Notes: generated by a model from the letters alone, not told the origin. DNA of 64,000 nt from Pinus tabuliformis (GCA_031772625.1 CM062804.1:1020556514-1020620513); one strand, 5' to 3'. Counted from the stretch's first letter, positions 10,887 to 23,562 are shown. Translations and numbers: made by a program.

Positions 10887-13800
10887 TTAAGAATTAATAA
10901 ACTTCGGAAAAGCATAGTTATAACCCAATAATGAGGTAAATGGAATGATGTGGAGGTGGAATGGAGGTGACATGAAGGTAAAATGTGAAGATATTGGTGA
11001 ATAATGGAGTGAAAATAGGGACCATTGTGAGGCCCAACAATCACTCGGCGTTAAGTTCAGGGCAATTTTCTTCTTAAATCCTCTCAAACCCTCTTTAGTT
11101 TCCTTTTCACTAGCTTGCAGCTCCAAACACCATCGTTCTGAGCTATTCGGCAATGAAGAATGAGTTTGAATAGTGCAAGTTTCCTGAAAGAATTCATTCA
11201 AAAGATTACTTGCAGCTTCATATTGGACTTCTCTAAGCTGCTCTGAAATACTTGGTTCTGAAATGAAAAGATCCATTAAGTATTCATTCTCTTCTTCTTC
11301 TCTAAAGTCAAAGAATTGATTTATACTTAAAACTGATTTAGTTTTCTGTTTTTCTTGAGTTTCAAGTACTGATTCTAAAGAAGTTGATTGTGCAAGTGAA
11401 TAAAGAGCAATGTGTTTCCTTTCATCTCCATGTGAAATAATCGTGCTTCCTGATCTGCATCCTATAAAGGCATCAGCGGTAGCTAACCATGGTCTGCGTA
11501 AGATTAGAGGATGTTCTCCCAAACTTGTTTTTGGTTGCAAGATAAGGAAGTCAACAGGATACTCCCATGAATCCAAAGAGACTATGATATCTTCTAATAT
11601 TCCTTCCGGAACAACTTTAGATCTGTCTGCTAGTTCTAAAATTGTAGAAGTTGATCTAATGTTGTTTAAATGCAGAGTTTTCATTGTCTCCATTGTCATT
11701 AAATTTATAGCTGCTCCCAAGTCTATTAATGTGTTTGGTACTGAGAAATTATTTATTGATATAGTAACCATAGGGATACCGGGATCAATATACTTCTCTA
11801 CAATGGTTTGTGTAGACATGAGGCTTGCTAATTTACCAATGACTTGGATTGTAGTAGGATCCTTCTTCTTTTTCCCTGATTTCTTAATGCACCATTCCTT
11901 TATTGTTTTAGCATATATTGGTATTTCTTTAATTGCCTTCAACAAAGGAATTTTTACATAAGAATTTTTTAACTCATCTAAAATTTCAAATTCAGGAAGG
12001 GTTATTTCTTTTTGTTGTTCCACTAACCTTTTAGGATAAGGTGGTGTTTGAGTTGTAATGGTTTTTCCTTTTTGAATTTGTATCTCAGTTTGTGATGTTT
12101 CAGGTGATTCTCCTTGTTCAGTTGGTTCTTCTATGATTGGAGGAGAATCCTTTTTAAGCACTTTTCCAGACCTTAGATGGACATCATTAAGAGGAAGAAT
12201 CGAATATGTGGGAAAACATGCTGCTTCCTCTACAGTGTATGCAGATTTGTCCACCTTATTATTCGGATTTGCCATTGGTTGGGCTGGTAATTGAGTTGGT
12301 CTGGGTTGATTTGTGGGTAGCTGTAACTGTTGTGGTTGGGTCAACAACGGTGGTGGATTCTGCTGTGGAAATGGCATGGATTGTGGATATGCAGAATGTT
12401 GTTGTTGAAATGGTATGGACTGTGAGTATTGTGGATATGCAAATGGCTGTTGGTATTGTTGCTGGTATTGTTGTTGATACTGTTGAGGTGGCTGGTTTCC
12501 ATAACCATATCCTCTCCAACCTTGTGCAGGTTGTTGTGGATATTGTTGTGGAGGCCAAGCTTGCCATGGCATTGGAGGGGTCCAAGGATTTTGAGGTGGA
12601 TAGAGGTAATTTTGTTGAGGGAATTGTTGTTGATTTTGTTGAGGCATCCTAGGTTGCCATGGTCTTCGTGGTGCTACATAATAAAAACCTTCTATTCCTG
12701 GCACTTCTTCCATTGAGTTCATTTGTAATTCTTTCAATCTTAGACAATTTTCTGTGGAATGATTTTCTGTACAAAGACCACAAACCTGAATACTATCCAA
12801 AGGACATTCTCTCAATGGATGTTTCTTTCTACATTTGGAACAAAAGATTGCTAGAGCTTGTTCTTGTTCTTCTTTCTTCTTGTTTTCCTTTAGAACATCT
12901 ACTTGTGTCCCTAATGTACTTAAGAGGTCTGTTTTGAAGTTTTCCAATAAGCTTCCTATTTCAGCTCTTGTTATCCCTCCTGCAGCTGACTTTGCTGCTT
13001 TTGAACTTGCTTCTCTCTTTCCTGTTTTTGATCTTCCTCTAGAATATTTTTGACATAACTCAACAATTTCTTCGAATGGTAGGTTTGAAATGTCTCCTTT
13101 ACCCATCACATTCAAAATGTCAAGGTATTCATCCCTTACACCCTTGAGAAAGATTGTTCGAATGGTTTCTTGATTTAGAGAGTGTTGTTTAGATTTTTGT
13201 AGATTATATGCAAATCTTTCCAAATATTCTTCTAAACTTTCATCTTCTTGTTGTGTCATTTTGAAAACATCTTCCTTTGAATCTCTAGATCTACAATAAG
13301 CTTGATATTTTTTAAGGAATACCGATCTCATATCATCCCAAGAAGCTATTGTTTGTTCTCCTAAACCCATGAACCATTTTAAAGCTGCTGCTTTTAATGT
13401 TGCAGGGAAAAGACGAAGTTTATGAATGTCATCAGTGTATCCATATGTTCTACATAAAATATCAAATTCAAACATAAATGCATCAGGATCTTCCATGGAC
13501 ATTCCATAAAAATTTGGCAATACAGAAGGTGGAATATTTTTCATCTTCACTTCTTCTCCTAATATTGCACTTGTGTCTACTATTGGAAAGCCAAAGGTAG
13601 CTTCTTGATCATTACCATCTTCTTGTCTTTTCCGATCATTTTCTATCTTCCTATCATTTTCTTGTTTTGCCTCCTCCTCTCTCTTTCTTCTCCATTCTCT
13701 TTGTTGTCTTTCATACTCAGCTCATTGTTCAGGAGTGAAAATAACAGATCCATGTCCCTCTTCTGCCATTGGTTGATTTGTTTCAATTTTGAGTGGAGAT

Positions 13801-14039
13801 TCAGGTTGTTGAAAGATAGGTGGATTTATGGATGGAAAGACAGGTTGTTTTCCTTTGATAATTTCTTTTTGTTTTCCAGAAATTGAAGATTGTTTTTGTT
13901 TTGCTTCCCAAGCTAACAAAGTTTGCCTCTCAATCAAAGTTAATCTTTGTCCAATTCTTTGTTTTTCTGCCAATTCCTCAATTATTGGATTACCAGTAAC
14001 TGGGGTGTTTGATGATCCTATCTCTATTTGTGGGGGGTT
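10887..14039 (-). pseudogene. gag: gag-protease polyprotein of element A, one in-frame stop
   Basis: One minus-strand frame is open from 14039 to 10887 except for a TGA near 13721, about 1,050 codons. No clear ATG opens it: a TAA lies just upstream, so the start codon is lost or a non-standard start is used. Counting from the GTG at 13550: capsid-like region about 1-170 (with ALKWFMGLGEQTIASWDDM at about 56-74), two CX2CX3HX4C zinc knuckles at about 237-249 and 257-269, a Pro/Gln-rich stretch about 296-425, and a retropepsin domain about 590-720 with active site DLGA at about 610-613 and HPLILRRPWLATADAF later. DLGA in place of DSGA/DTGA is common in Athila-type elements. The last ~45 codons look like read-through into non-coding DNA. 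The proteins form the particle and process Gag; polymerase must come from elsewhere. Confidence 0.9.
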
Positions 14040-14162
14040 TTAATAAATCTACCTTGAGGATCTCTATATCTAGGCATAAAGAAACATAATTAAAAAGGAA
14101 TGTAACTAATGTTTTTGTTTGTTTTGAAATTTATCTTTCTATTGACTATGCCGATATTTGCC

Positions 14163-14180
14163 TCCCCGACAACGGCGCCA
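14163..14180 (-). promoter_or_regulatory. Primer binding site, tRNA-Asp (element A)
   Basis: Minus strand TGGCGCCGTTGTCGGGGA, three bases after the 5' LTR end. It matches the tRNA-Asp type of Tat/Athila elements with one change. Element F has the sister site at 51023-51040. Confidence 0.9.
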
Positions 14181-14183
14181 AAA

Positions 14184-15491
14184 TGTTGAGCTAATTTGTT
14201 TACCAAAATTAACACAATTATTTCTTATCAATCCGGGTTGTTTATGCTTTGAGGCAAGTTCACTATATGTGAAGATCATATGTAATCAAACCTTGAAAGA
14301 TAAGTTATTCAAAAGCTTAAAGTAATACATCCTACAACTCTAATTCAATTAGTTTAAAAAGAGGAAAAATATTGAAATGGTTCTTGACTCAAGAAGTCCA
14401 CTTTTGCCTCAATTACCACTTAATGAATCAGAGGTTAAAACCAAGAACTTAAGATGGATAAATTATTAATGAAAGAAGCTCTTAACTTAAGAGACACATA
14501 AGGTATTTCATCATAATTCATTCATCTCAATACCAAAATCACATAAAGAAACTACTTGCATGCAATCAAAGGAAGCTAGTTTTAATTCATCATTTTAGTA
14601 GAAGGGACGCTCAACTTGAACACTTGTTTTTCCAACTTAATAAAGTGATGAATAGGCTAAGAACTAATGAAATCAATCACCATGCATGAACCATAAAGCA
14701 ATCTGAAATAAAGCTTTGAAAAACCAGTTCTACAATAACCAGATTACAAGAAATAAAACTAGTTAACAAGGAAGTGTACTTAGCTTGGAATGGGGGCCCT
14801 CCACCCTTGCCTTGCACACTTGAGAAGTGATATCAGAAGCTCAAATTCAGTCACACATCCATAGCATTGAACAACAAAATAATAATAGCACAAGTCTTCA
14901 AATTAACTCTTCAATCCAAAAGTGTCACAGCATAAAAGTATAATAAGTCAATACATAAGCCATCAAAGTTTTGGCTCTTAAATAAGAAGTCTCATGAAAC
15001 AAACTGATCTATATTCACTCAAACAAACCCATATACTCTCATCCATCCATCTCAGTCAAATTGATTACTCCCATCCCAAGAAATATGACCAATCCCATAG
15101 AATCTCAAAACTGCTCTATTTCTATGGGATTTCTGAATGACTAGTCATGATTGACTAGCACCAAATGGGCCTAATAAAGCTTGTTCTGTTCGAACTAAGC
15201 ATAGCTGGCTTAGTCCTAGTTCCCAAGCTGTCCATCCATGCATTCAATTCGTGCCCAAGTGTCCTGCAACCACATCAACCATAGAGCTATTACGAGAATT
15301 TCTAAATCTGCCAATTTTGCACTTAAAACCAAACTTTCAAAAAAACTTTAGAAATTGAAAAATTAAAATTAAATACCTGAATGGATATCAAATATACATC
15401 AAAATGGGATGAATGAAGGGAAAATGGATGGCAAATAGATGGATTAGTAAGTTTCTTAGAGCAAAAATAAGACCAAAACTAAGGCCCAACA
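14184..15491 (-). repeat. 5' LTR of element A
   Basis: 1,308 bp, partner of 5626-6925, with TG...CA ends on the plus strand. Most differences are single bases. One cluster lies near 15045-15065 and another is the last ~15 bp before GGCCCAACA. Confidence 0.95.
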
Positions 15492-15496
15492 CTAAC
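15492..15496. repeat. Target site duplication CTAAC, right copy (element A)
   Basis: Matches 5621-5625 exactly. Confidence 0.92.
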
Positions 15497-15609
15497 TGCC
15501 ACTGTTTAGAGGTTTTCCTGATCGCTCTGTGCTCTTAGAATTCAAAGTTTGTCTTGATCTGATACAGTCATGATGCTTTAATTATTCTTCATGGATTCAA
15601 TTCAGATCA
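15497..15609 (-). repeat. LTR of element H, outer end
   Basis: Reverse complement starts TGATCTGAATTGAATCC at 15609, aligning with the LTR start of element B (TGATCCAAATTAGATCC at 36391). It continues into the other half of the H LTR once element A is removed. The coding sense of an unrelated gag resumes at 15610. Confidence 0.65.
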
Positions 15610-16320
15610 CCCTGAAAGTTGTGTAAGGGTGACCATCTCCTTCAAGACTTTCCTGGCATTCCCAGAGTCTTAGAGGTATGGTCTCAAAATCTGGATCGAC
15701 CAACCCCGTCGACCTCAGGATATCATGTCGATGCTACACCTTTAGCTAATGATGATAAGAATAAGGGAAAGATTAGATTCCCTTGTAGGTTATGTGAAGG
15801 AGAGCATCTTATTCACCTTTGTCCTTGTCTGCATAAAGCTTCCAAAATTTTGGAAAACCTTGCAACTCCTCAACCCCAACTTCCTATTGGTTATCAGAAG
15901 CTTTCTTCTGACCCTCTCCCAGTTAGTAAAGAGATTGACTTGGATTCATCTCTTGTCCGTCCCGCTCTTGCTGAGCGAGACTCTCTTGTGTCTGTTCCTG
16001 ACCAACCATTAGTCAAAAAGAGTGTCGACTTGGTTCCATCACTAGTTGCTCACTATGATTCAGAAGAGAGTGGTGATCATATTGCTCATGTTCTTCTTGT
16101 CTCCTTAGATTCTCATGAATCGAAGAGTGTCCCTCCCATCCTAGTTGTTCAAGAAAGTCCTTCTATTCCTACAGAGCATGGGGGCAATCATATGATACAC
16201 CTGTTATCACTCTAGTAATTCCTTTGAAGTGATAAGAAGGAAAAACCAAAGGTAACCACTATCCACTTTTGGAGATCAGGACCTAGCCTTCCTGATGCTC
16301 AGAGAGGGCTCTCTCTTTAA
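15610..16320 (+). pseudogene. gag: gag zinc-knuckle region of element I (fragment)
   Basis: Plus-strand frame of about 200 codons (15619-16215). Two CX2CX3H-type knuckles are recognisable: a degraded one at the start (KLCKGDHLLQDFP, its first Cys codon now TGA) and an intact one, CRLCEGEHLIHLC, at about 15784-15822. The following PCLHKASKILENL and long acidic, valine-rich spacer are familiar from the gag-protease spacer of plant Ty3/gypsy elements. Coding sense may continue, out of frame, to about 16320 (FWRSGPSLPDAQRG). The 5' part was displaced by the insertion of element H at 15609/15610. Its likely protease is at 22.8 kb. Confidence 0.7.
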
Positions 16321-17361
16321 GATTTAACTTTGTTTAGTTAATATGTTTTTAGGCTAGTTATGATTGCTCAAGGGGGTTTTGATTTTGTTTGAAATTTGGT
16401 GGTGGGATCTATTAAACAGATGGATAAATTGATGTGTTTTAGCCCATTGGGCTATGGAGTCAACTAATAAGGGAGCCAAACTAGATTAACTCAGTAAAGG
16501 GAATGTTCCAAGGGCAAGATAGTAGATATTTTTTCAAATATTTGAAACAAAGGGTTGGAAAGGTTTCACTCAGGGTGAGAGAGCAGTTAAGGGTTCTCAG
16601 ACCCGGAAAATGAATGAGGAAGGAAGGGGTAATTGAAATCAAAGGGAAATTAAGGATCCTTTAACTTAGATTGTTTATGAAATCAATTTAAACCAAAGAG
16701 AAATTAAGAATTCTTTAATTTAAATATCAGAAGAAAACATTCAAATGCTTAACTATTAAAACGGAGTGTGATTTAAACAAGTTCTGAGATATCATTCTAG
16801 TTATAGCATTTAGATTGAAACACATATAAGATTATGAATAATCTTAAGAAATTTTGACAAGACCCATGAAAATACTTGTCCGTAATTTTTCTCAACACAT
16901 GAATCCTTGGAAAAAAGTATGTCCTTTATTAATTGATCCAATCCAATTTGTTGACTCATCAATTGATACAATAGATTTCTGAGTATTCTTGATCAAAAAG
17001 TATATAGAAATGTCTAATCGAATCCACACTACATACTTATAATTGTGAAGTATTTGTACAAAAAATTATTACAAAATATCTCAAACTAATTTGAGATTTA
17101 AACTAGAAAATAAAATATCTTCTTGCAAGAAGATAGAGACAGCTATTGAACTGCTTCATGTTGTCCCTTTTATTTTGGTACTGTTGGCCTTTATGGTTTC
17201 ATCTTTAGCCCTTTATGTTGCCTTGCTATTTGATCTTTCACGCTGTAAGATTCATTTACTTTTAGCTTTCATCTTATACACTTTGACTCTGCTAATCTGT
17301 CTTCATCTTTTACCTGGTTTTTTTACTTTTACTGTACATTAACCTTTTTACTGCATATTTC
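16321..17361. other. No gene recognised
   Basis: AT-rich sequence between the element I gag and the end of the minus-strand coiled-coil pseudogene. No domain, LTR pair or RNA gene seen. Confidence 0.4.
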
Positions 17362-20300
17362 TCACAGTAAATCAGTCAATTTCTCCCATGTTTCATCATC
17401 AAGTAATTTGATGTTCAACATCCTGCTATAAATTTCATATGCCTCGGTGTACTTGGAAAAACTAGGCTTAGTGATAAACAAGTGTTTTACCTCATGCTGG
17501 AGGGAAAAAAAGTTTTCAAATGTGTGGTAGAGAACCTTTCCTTTTGGCAATGCCTTGACTGATGATGTACTGACCTGTTCTTTAGATAGCTCTCTAATTT
17601 TGTTGTTGTAATACTATTGTGTCATGAGTTTTTCATTTATGACCAAGGGACTGAGCAATCCTTTCTCCCTCAAAATTTGAAATTTTGCCATAAATCTATC
17701 AACGGCTACCTGCATATTTTGGAACTTGTCCTCCAAGTTTAACATTAAGTTTCTCTTGGAAAGGACCTCTCTCACCTCCAAAATGATTTCTATCCTGTCT
17801 TCTATATTCAATTCCTAAATTTCATACTTGTTTTTGTTGTTAAGGAACTGGATAATATTGGTAGCATCTTCAGGCATTTCTCCTAACTCTTCCTTGACTC
17901 TTTGGATGGCCTCTGTAGCCATATTTATTAAATCTATATGTTAAAAAATCACCTGAATAGATGGCCAAATATCATTGATAGATTCAATGGTATTGGCCCA
18001 TAATAGTTCCTTGCCTTGCCCAAGGGGTTCCTTTAATGTTAAGTCCTTCTCCATGGCTTTTAATCTTTCACTTATTCTTGCAACTTTCTGCACTTCTTCT
18101 TCATGCATGATTTTAGCGAGCTTGTAATTAGTTTCCAAGCTTGTCAATGTTTCTTTTAGCTTATTCATCTATGTAGCCTGTAGGTACATTTCCTCCATAG
18201 CTCTAACCAACTTTGCTGCTTCCTCTCCTGATGTACAGGTTGTTGATGTAGACTCAGTGGAAACTAGTTGTGTTGTAGGCATAGGAGCTGTGGGAGCCAA
18301 TGAGGTTACCAATGTGGAATGGACATCTATTGAGACTGTTGGGATGACATTTATAGATGTAGTGGCAATATCACTTTGCTTTAATTGGATTAAAATATCC
18401 AATTCCTTCTCTGTTTCCCTTAATTGGTCAATTAATTGTAGGTCTAAGTCCATCAATTCTTCATGCCTGGTTTGATTTTCCAATACTTCCTTTGTTTGCG
18501 GATGCTACAACTAAGGTATCTTCAATTTCTTTTTAAGTGCTGCAATGTCATCATTTTTCTTTTTAATTAATTACTTTGTTGCCTTGATGTCTTTCGGATC
18601 ACGTCCCAACTAAATAACCAAGTCTTCCAAAGACTTGATTCTGGTGTCCTTGGCCTATGATGAGGCTTTCTCCAACTGATACTAAGCTGAGATATTTGTC
18701 AATGAATTATGCAACTAATGAGAAGCTATGGCTCTATCTGTGAGGGTGAAGTATATCATTTCTCCACCCTGTTTGTGAAATTCTATTTGGTCAATGGGAT
18801 GAATATCCCTTTCCAATACCTCAAAATCAATCTTTTTGAAATCTGCTGATATCCTAGGCTATTGTAAAGTTGGCTTTATGAAAGACATCTACATTTTTCC
18901 CTCCTTGATGTCAAAAGATGACATCAACCTAGTTTGATTTGTATGTGTGAATCTTAGATACCGAGCGTAGGTTTGTGCCTTCAACTTCTCGTTTCTCATC
19001 TTGATCTCTTTGAACTTGTCTTTAATGTCCTTATCCTTATCAATAGGCCTACTAAATGAGGAAAATTCTACACTAAGTTGTCTTTCCAACATCTGAGTTT
19101 GAGATGTGGATGGTTCCTCTGTTTCCCCAGATGGAGTTGTTCCCATGTTCATGTGAAACTCAGTGTTAGTTACTTGTGCTGAGACTTTTGTGTCTTCCTC
19201 TTTTGAAATAGGATCAAGCCTTGGTCTCTTGCTCTGATTGGTTTCATACTTAACATTTGAAGTGTCCATAGGTGCGCTGGAGGCTTCCTCTCTGCTCCTT
19301 TTAGGATTCTTTTCCTCATTCTGTGGAGTTTGTAAGATATGAGGTGTACTCATAGTTGCTTCTTGCTAGGTACCTGTAGGAATGAGCTTTCATCAAGTTG
19401 TTTCTCTAAATCAATCCAGGTATTCTCAATATCTGCCTTTGTACTATCCCTGTCTATGAGAGTGTTCTCCAACCACTCAGATTGATTGGCATATATTTCT
19501 ATTTCTAGTATGGGGTGATGAATGTAAGGCCCCAATTTGACCTTTTGTCTAATTTTGGTCATAAACCCTTGAGGGTCAAATCTCCACATGAAACTATTTT
19601 GGAACTTCATTTGTTACAAAATGAGATCTACTTCATGCTCTGCTTCTCTAGAATTACAGATGAAAGGGCCTAACTTATTTTTGACTTTGAGCTAGGTTCT
19701 TTTCTTGGCTGAAACAAAATTTACTTCATCAGAGTTCATTATTTGCCTATAATACTCTAGAGAAAATAACCTATCGAGAGGTACTTGGGCAGTTTGTATG
19801 GGGCAAGCTGGCACCCATAAATCATTATTTCAGTGTGATTTTGGTAAAGATGCCAATCTCCCACTTTGCTTTGCTTGGATAGCTGGAGTACTCTTTTTAT
19901 CTCTGGGCTTATTCCAGGTGGAGGACTTCCTGTTAACCTGGTCATAACTGGATGGACAAAAGAGTCAATGAAGTCTATATAAGTATATGGTGATTGATAC
20001 TTGTGGAATAATGGTGTCCAAAATATGACAAACCTGGGTTGGCCTCTAGTATCAAGCTTCTAGAGGGTGAAAGGAAACCTGTCTGACTAATAATAGAAAA
20101 ACATATGGTATAGTACAGATGAGTATTTGAATACTCTCTCATTGTGCATTATAGTAAATTGTCCATGCATTCTTTCAGCTATGAACTGGGCATAATCATA
20201 CAAAAGTAGCAGGAGGCTATCTTGGGGTGTAAATGGACATGAAGGCCAGGACAAGTTCATCAACAAATTCATCAGTGGTGCAACCCAAAATACATGATAT

Positions 20301-20834
20301 CATAGTCACAATATGCTTTCCCCTTTGAGAGAAAATAACATAAACATATGGAGGGGGATCTTTAGGAATGTGTTGTTCTTCTACAACGAAAGTTTGGAAC
20401 AATTGGGCCAGTCTTGATGGACTCAACTTGGTGTATTGGTCTAACATATCTCCAATTGAGAGTAGGGTTAGGCTTGGTCCTGGTTGAACTTGTAACATCT
20501 CATTAATTGATTCAATTGTGATGGTAAACAAGACCATTTGGTCATGCGACATTATGGCTCTATGGCTAGGAATGTAACATGCATGGCACATATGGACAAT
20601 TTCTAGGAATATATGTACTTGGGGAAACTAGTATCTAGGCAAATCGGAGTCCCAAAAGCCAATATCATCTGAAAGGTTTAGGTATCTGTCTTTGCTCAAA
20701 CAATGAATTTGGAGGAGGAGCTCATATGCACTTGTGTCTCTGATTTGAAAATCCTTATCCACCAGGGGGAGGTGGTCTAGGTCCAAATGGGGTGTTGTGA
20801 TAGGTCTAACATCCATGACGACAAGGGTAGCCAT
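17362..20834 (-). pseudogene. Long coiled-coil protein of unknown function, copy 1 (broken)
   Basis: Coding sense runs on the minus strand from a true ATG at 20834 (MATLVVMDVRP) to about 17362, roughly 1,150 codons, broken by many stops and frame changes. In order: an N-terminal segment; a hydrophobic-helical part with SINEMLQVQPGPSLTLLS and ERMHGQFTIMHNERVFKYSS; a region with YIHHPILEIEIYANQSEW (about 19.5 kb); a KR- and S/T-rich linker (19.35-18.9 kb); then long coiled coils with HPIDQIEFHKQGGEMI (about 18.8 kb), ESINDIWPSIQVIF (about 17.96 kb) and a tail ending WEKLTDLL. The last ~2.2 kb aligns block by block with copy 2 at 26970-28958. I see no polymerase, nuclease or membrane feature and do not recognise the family. 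It lies between the gag and protease pieces of element I, so it probably arrived with an inserted element whose ends I could not define. Confidence 0.6.
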
Positions 20835-22794
20835 AATTTAGTTCTTCTGGATTTGAATTTGGCTTTCATAGGTTCACTCAGAGGTTTTGACAGAAAATGA
20901 AAGCTTTCAGAAGGGTTTTTGGTCGCAGACTTTTAAATATAAAGTAATTTCAATTAATTTCACTTAATTAAAATACTTAACAGACTGAATGTTTTCAAAT
21001 TGAAAGGGTTGTCTGGTAAATTTGTATTCAAATACCTGGAATTGGTGAATTAGCTTCAGTTCGGAATTCACGACAACTGCAAATGTTTGAATCGGTCTAG
21101 TACGGATTAAGAGTTTGATTGGGGTCTCAACAACTTCTTCAGGGGTGAAATTGGAGTTCAATGGGAAAATTCAGTGTTTGCAGGTGTCACACTAGTTTAC
21201 AGAGGTTTGCATAGAAAATTAGCGAAAAAATGTGAAAAGGGGCTTCTCGGCATTTTTATGGAGCAACGGTCACTTTTTGGCAGGTATTTTATGAATGAAC
21301 AGTGGGTGGTTTATCGAGCTTGGAGGGGAGGTGGTTTCCCATTCCATCGCACCGCTTTTATGGCGAAGGTGTTATTTAGGAGGGGTCAGCTGATCTACTC
21401 CAGTGCTTAACACGTCGCAGTTGGGGGTCCGGGGAAAACCACCTTATCGGGCGGGTAAAGGTTGGCTGTCGGGTGAAGCTGATATGGCTGTGGATCATCA
21501 GATGAGGGTGCGGTTGATCGAATGATAGTCGGGTGGCAAACTTGCACAAAGGAAATGAACGGAAATTTGGGGGGTTGGGGGGGGGGGTGTAGGGGCTTTA
21601 ATCACGGTGGTTTGTGATCAATGCGGGGTTTAATCACAGGATTGGGGGATCGGGTGAAGTTAATGAAGGTTTCAACTGGACTTTGCGGAGAATTGATGGG
21701 TTAAGTGGGTTTTGTTGGGATATGGGGTAAAATTTATATAGTTTATATTAAAACTAAGGGTGGGAATATTTATATATGGGATTTAATTAATATAGGGGAA
21801 AAGTTATTTTGGGATTTATATAATTAAGTTAGAAATTAATATGAAATGAAATGAGCGGAGATGAAAAATAATATTAAGTGTAATGTAATGTTTATGCATT
21901 TCTCTCACATACATTTAACTTAGGATAAATTATTTTGTGGGTTTTTTGAGTGAAAGGGAAATTAACATGGGGTTATTTACTTTTTCCTAGGTAAATGAAG
22001 TTTAACCTTAGGAAAAGTGGTTTTGTTAGGCTAATGAGGGGAAATGAAGGAAGATGAATTCTATGAAGGGGATTATAACACTTGATGTCCATAAGTCATT
22101 AAGTCGAGGGTCCGGTCCCACCAAAAGTCAGAGAAATTCTCTGAGCCTTTCTGACTTGGAGGATTTAAGTACTAGAACTTACTTATGAATGGGGAAATTA
22201 GTAAGTGAAGGGGTGAAATGACTGAGGGGGAGTTAATTAAATCAACTTGTAAACCATTGTTCCTGCCTTCTTTGTTGCTCAATCCCCTTTATTTTTTAAA
22301 AAGTAAACTACTCTAATTCTAACCTTATATCATCCCAGGGCTCAGATTAAACTAATGAGCTCCTTTTATTTTCTCTACCTATCCAATGATTTGCCAAGAT
22401 TAAACTGTTTGGTGAGATTTTATTCTCTAACTATAAACATAAAATTCAAAGCATGAAATAGCCAAGTTTAAACAGTTTGACTACCATGGGTTGTGCATGT
22501 ATGACAAACTGCACACAACCATTATTTTAAAATAGTAAAGAAGTAAAGTAGTAGTGGCATCTAGACTTGCACACTTTCATGATCTATTTTTATTTTTGGG
22601 GTTCATATTTTTTCATTTTTTGATCTTTTGTTATTCTTTTTGTCCTTTGATATTTATTTTAGGACATACCTCCTTTACATTTTTTTAATTTTTTAATACG
22701 GAAAAAAATTTCAAAAAGAAAAGGTATGTACAATATTACAAGGCTCAAACTTTGCCAATTCAAAATTATGAATCCTGTCACTATAGGACCCTAA
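20835..22794. other. No gene recognised; 5' flank of coiled-coil copy 1
   Basis: Contains a G-rich stretch (about 21420-21720) and an AT-rich stretch (about 21720-22000). It may be the promoter/LTR part of the element carrying copy 1, but no partner repeat was found. A short minus-strand frame at 21161-20964 lacks an ATG and family features. Confidence 0.35.
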
Positions 22795-23562
22795 CAACAC
22801 TCGCCAAGTAGTTCTGTCATCTCTTTCAATTGGGGTCCATTGACTACTTTCCACCTCCCACCTTATGTGCCTTTCCAGATCACAATACAAGCCTATAATA
22901 TGGTAGTACCTGGAACTATATTAGATGAAGGTGTGTCTGTTAGCATCATGTCTTCTACTACTTGGAAAGCTTTGAGTTCCCCACAGCTTGTGCTTGTCAC
23001 CCAGAATCTGTTGGCTTTCAATGGAGGAACCAGTCAACCCTCAGGGATCCTTCTGAAGTTCCCTATAACTTTGGGAGGAAAGACCATCTATATAGTCATG
23101 ATGGTACTGCAAGGTCCCTTAGATTTCAATCTTCTCCTTGGATGTGACTATGTTTATGTCATGGGAACTCTTGTTTCTTTGCCTTTTCATGTGGTTTGTT
23201 TTCCACATGAAGGGAGAATTGTGACCATTGATCAACTGTTGTTAATTGGTCAACGGGCACCTCCTTTGCAACCATCGTCCCCTTTCAGCTCTTGTTTTCA
23301 AGCAGTGCCTTCCCCACCACAGGTCAATTATGTGGCTACCCATTCTATCTCCACGTCTGTTGATGATCACGCGGATGGTATAGTACATTATGCATTGGGG
23401 GAATTAGAACCCAATCTGTCTTTGGTACCGATTGACATGTATTCCCCTGGAGCGTGGTCCTTCCGTCTAGTGAAGACCTCTTGGGAGCCATGTTCTTGTA
23501 TGGTCCATAAACAAATTAGTGAGGATAGTTCCTGGTCTTGTGTCAACCTTGTTAAAAAATGA
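22795..23562 (+). pseudogene. Retropepsin-like protease region of element I
   Basis: About 240 codons open on the plus strand. The order is characteristic of a widespread plant Ty3/gypsy protease segment: LPPYVPFQITIQAYN, the active-site region VPGTILDEGVSVSIMSS, TQNLLAFNGGTSQPSGIL, GPLDFNLLLGCDYVY, then FPHEGRIVTIDQL. The active-site triad reads DEG rather than DSG or DTG, which is common in this group. It follows the gag type at 15610-16320 in related elements, so I read the two as one element split by an insertion. RT and integrase are not found downstream; a 53 bp tandem array follows instead. Confidence 0.75.

Larger units (their letters stand above)
5626..15491 (-). mobile_element. Element A: complete non-autonomous Ty3/gypsy LTR element (gag-pro only)
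   Basis: A 9,866 bp element on the minus strand with paired LTRs, CTAAC target duplication, a tRNA-Asp primer site and a purine-rich tract. It encodes gag and an aspartic protease (14039 to 10887) and a broken third frame (8335 to 6944). No reverse transcriptase, RNase H or integrase motif is visible in the ~2.5 kb between them. By eye the LTRs differ at about 30 positions plus a few short indels in 1.3 kb, so it is the youngest clear insertion here. The Asp primer site and DLGA protease place it in the Tat/Athila side of Ty3/gypsy. Its gag and protease are related to those of element F. Confidence 0.92.
3757..15609 (-). mobile_element. Element H: chromovirus-like fragment interrupted by elements A and G
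   Basis: The minus-strand order is LTR (15609 to 15497, then 5625 to 4293), iMet primer site (4290-4279) and gag (4234 to 3757). The LTR is split by element A, whose target duplication CTAAC (5621-5625 and 15492-15496) marks the break. Joining the outer pieces gives about 1,446 bp, close to the 1,496 bp LTR of element B, to which it is related along its length (for example ACGAGGAC..., GGGCAAA(A)CCCCTC, and the TGATC...AATT start). The gag is a close relative of the element B gag. Everything beyond gag is lost to the G insertion or lies left of the window. Confidence 0.75.

Noticed and set aside
12206-12937. Several plus-strand open frames rich in Val, Trp and Leu, and a Thr/Ser-rich minus frame
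   Set aside because: They are frame shadows of the Gln/Pro-rich codon repeats in the element A gag.
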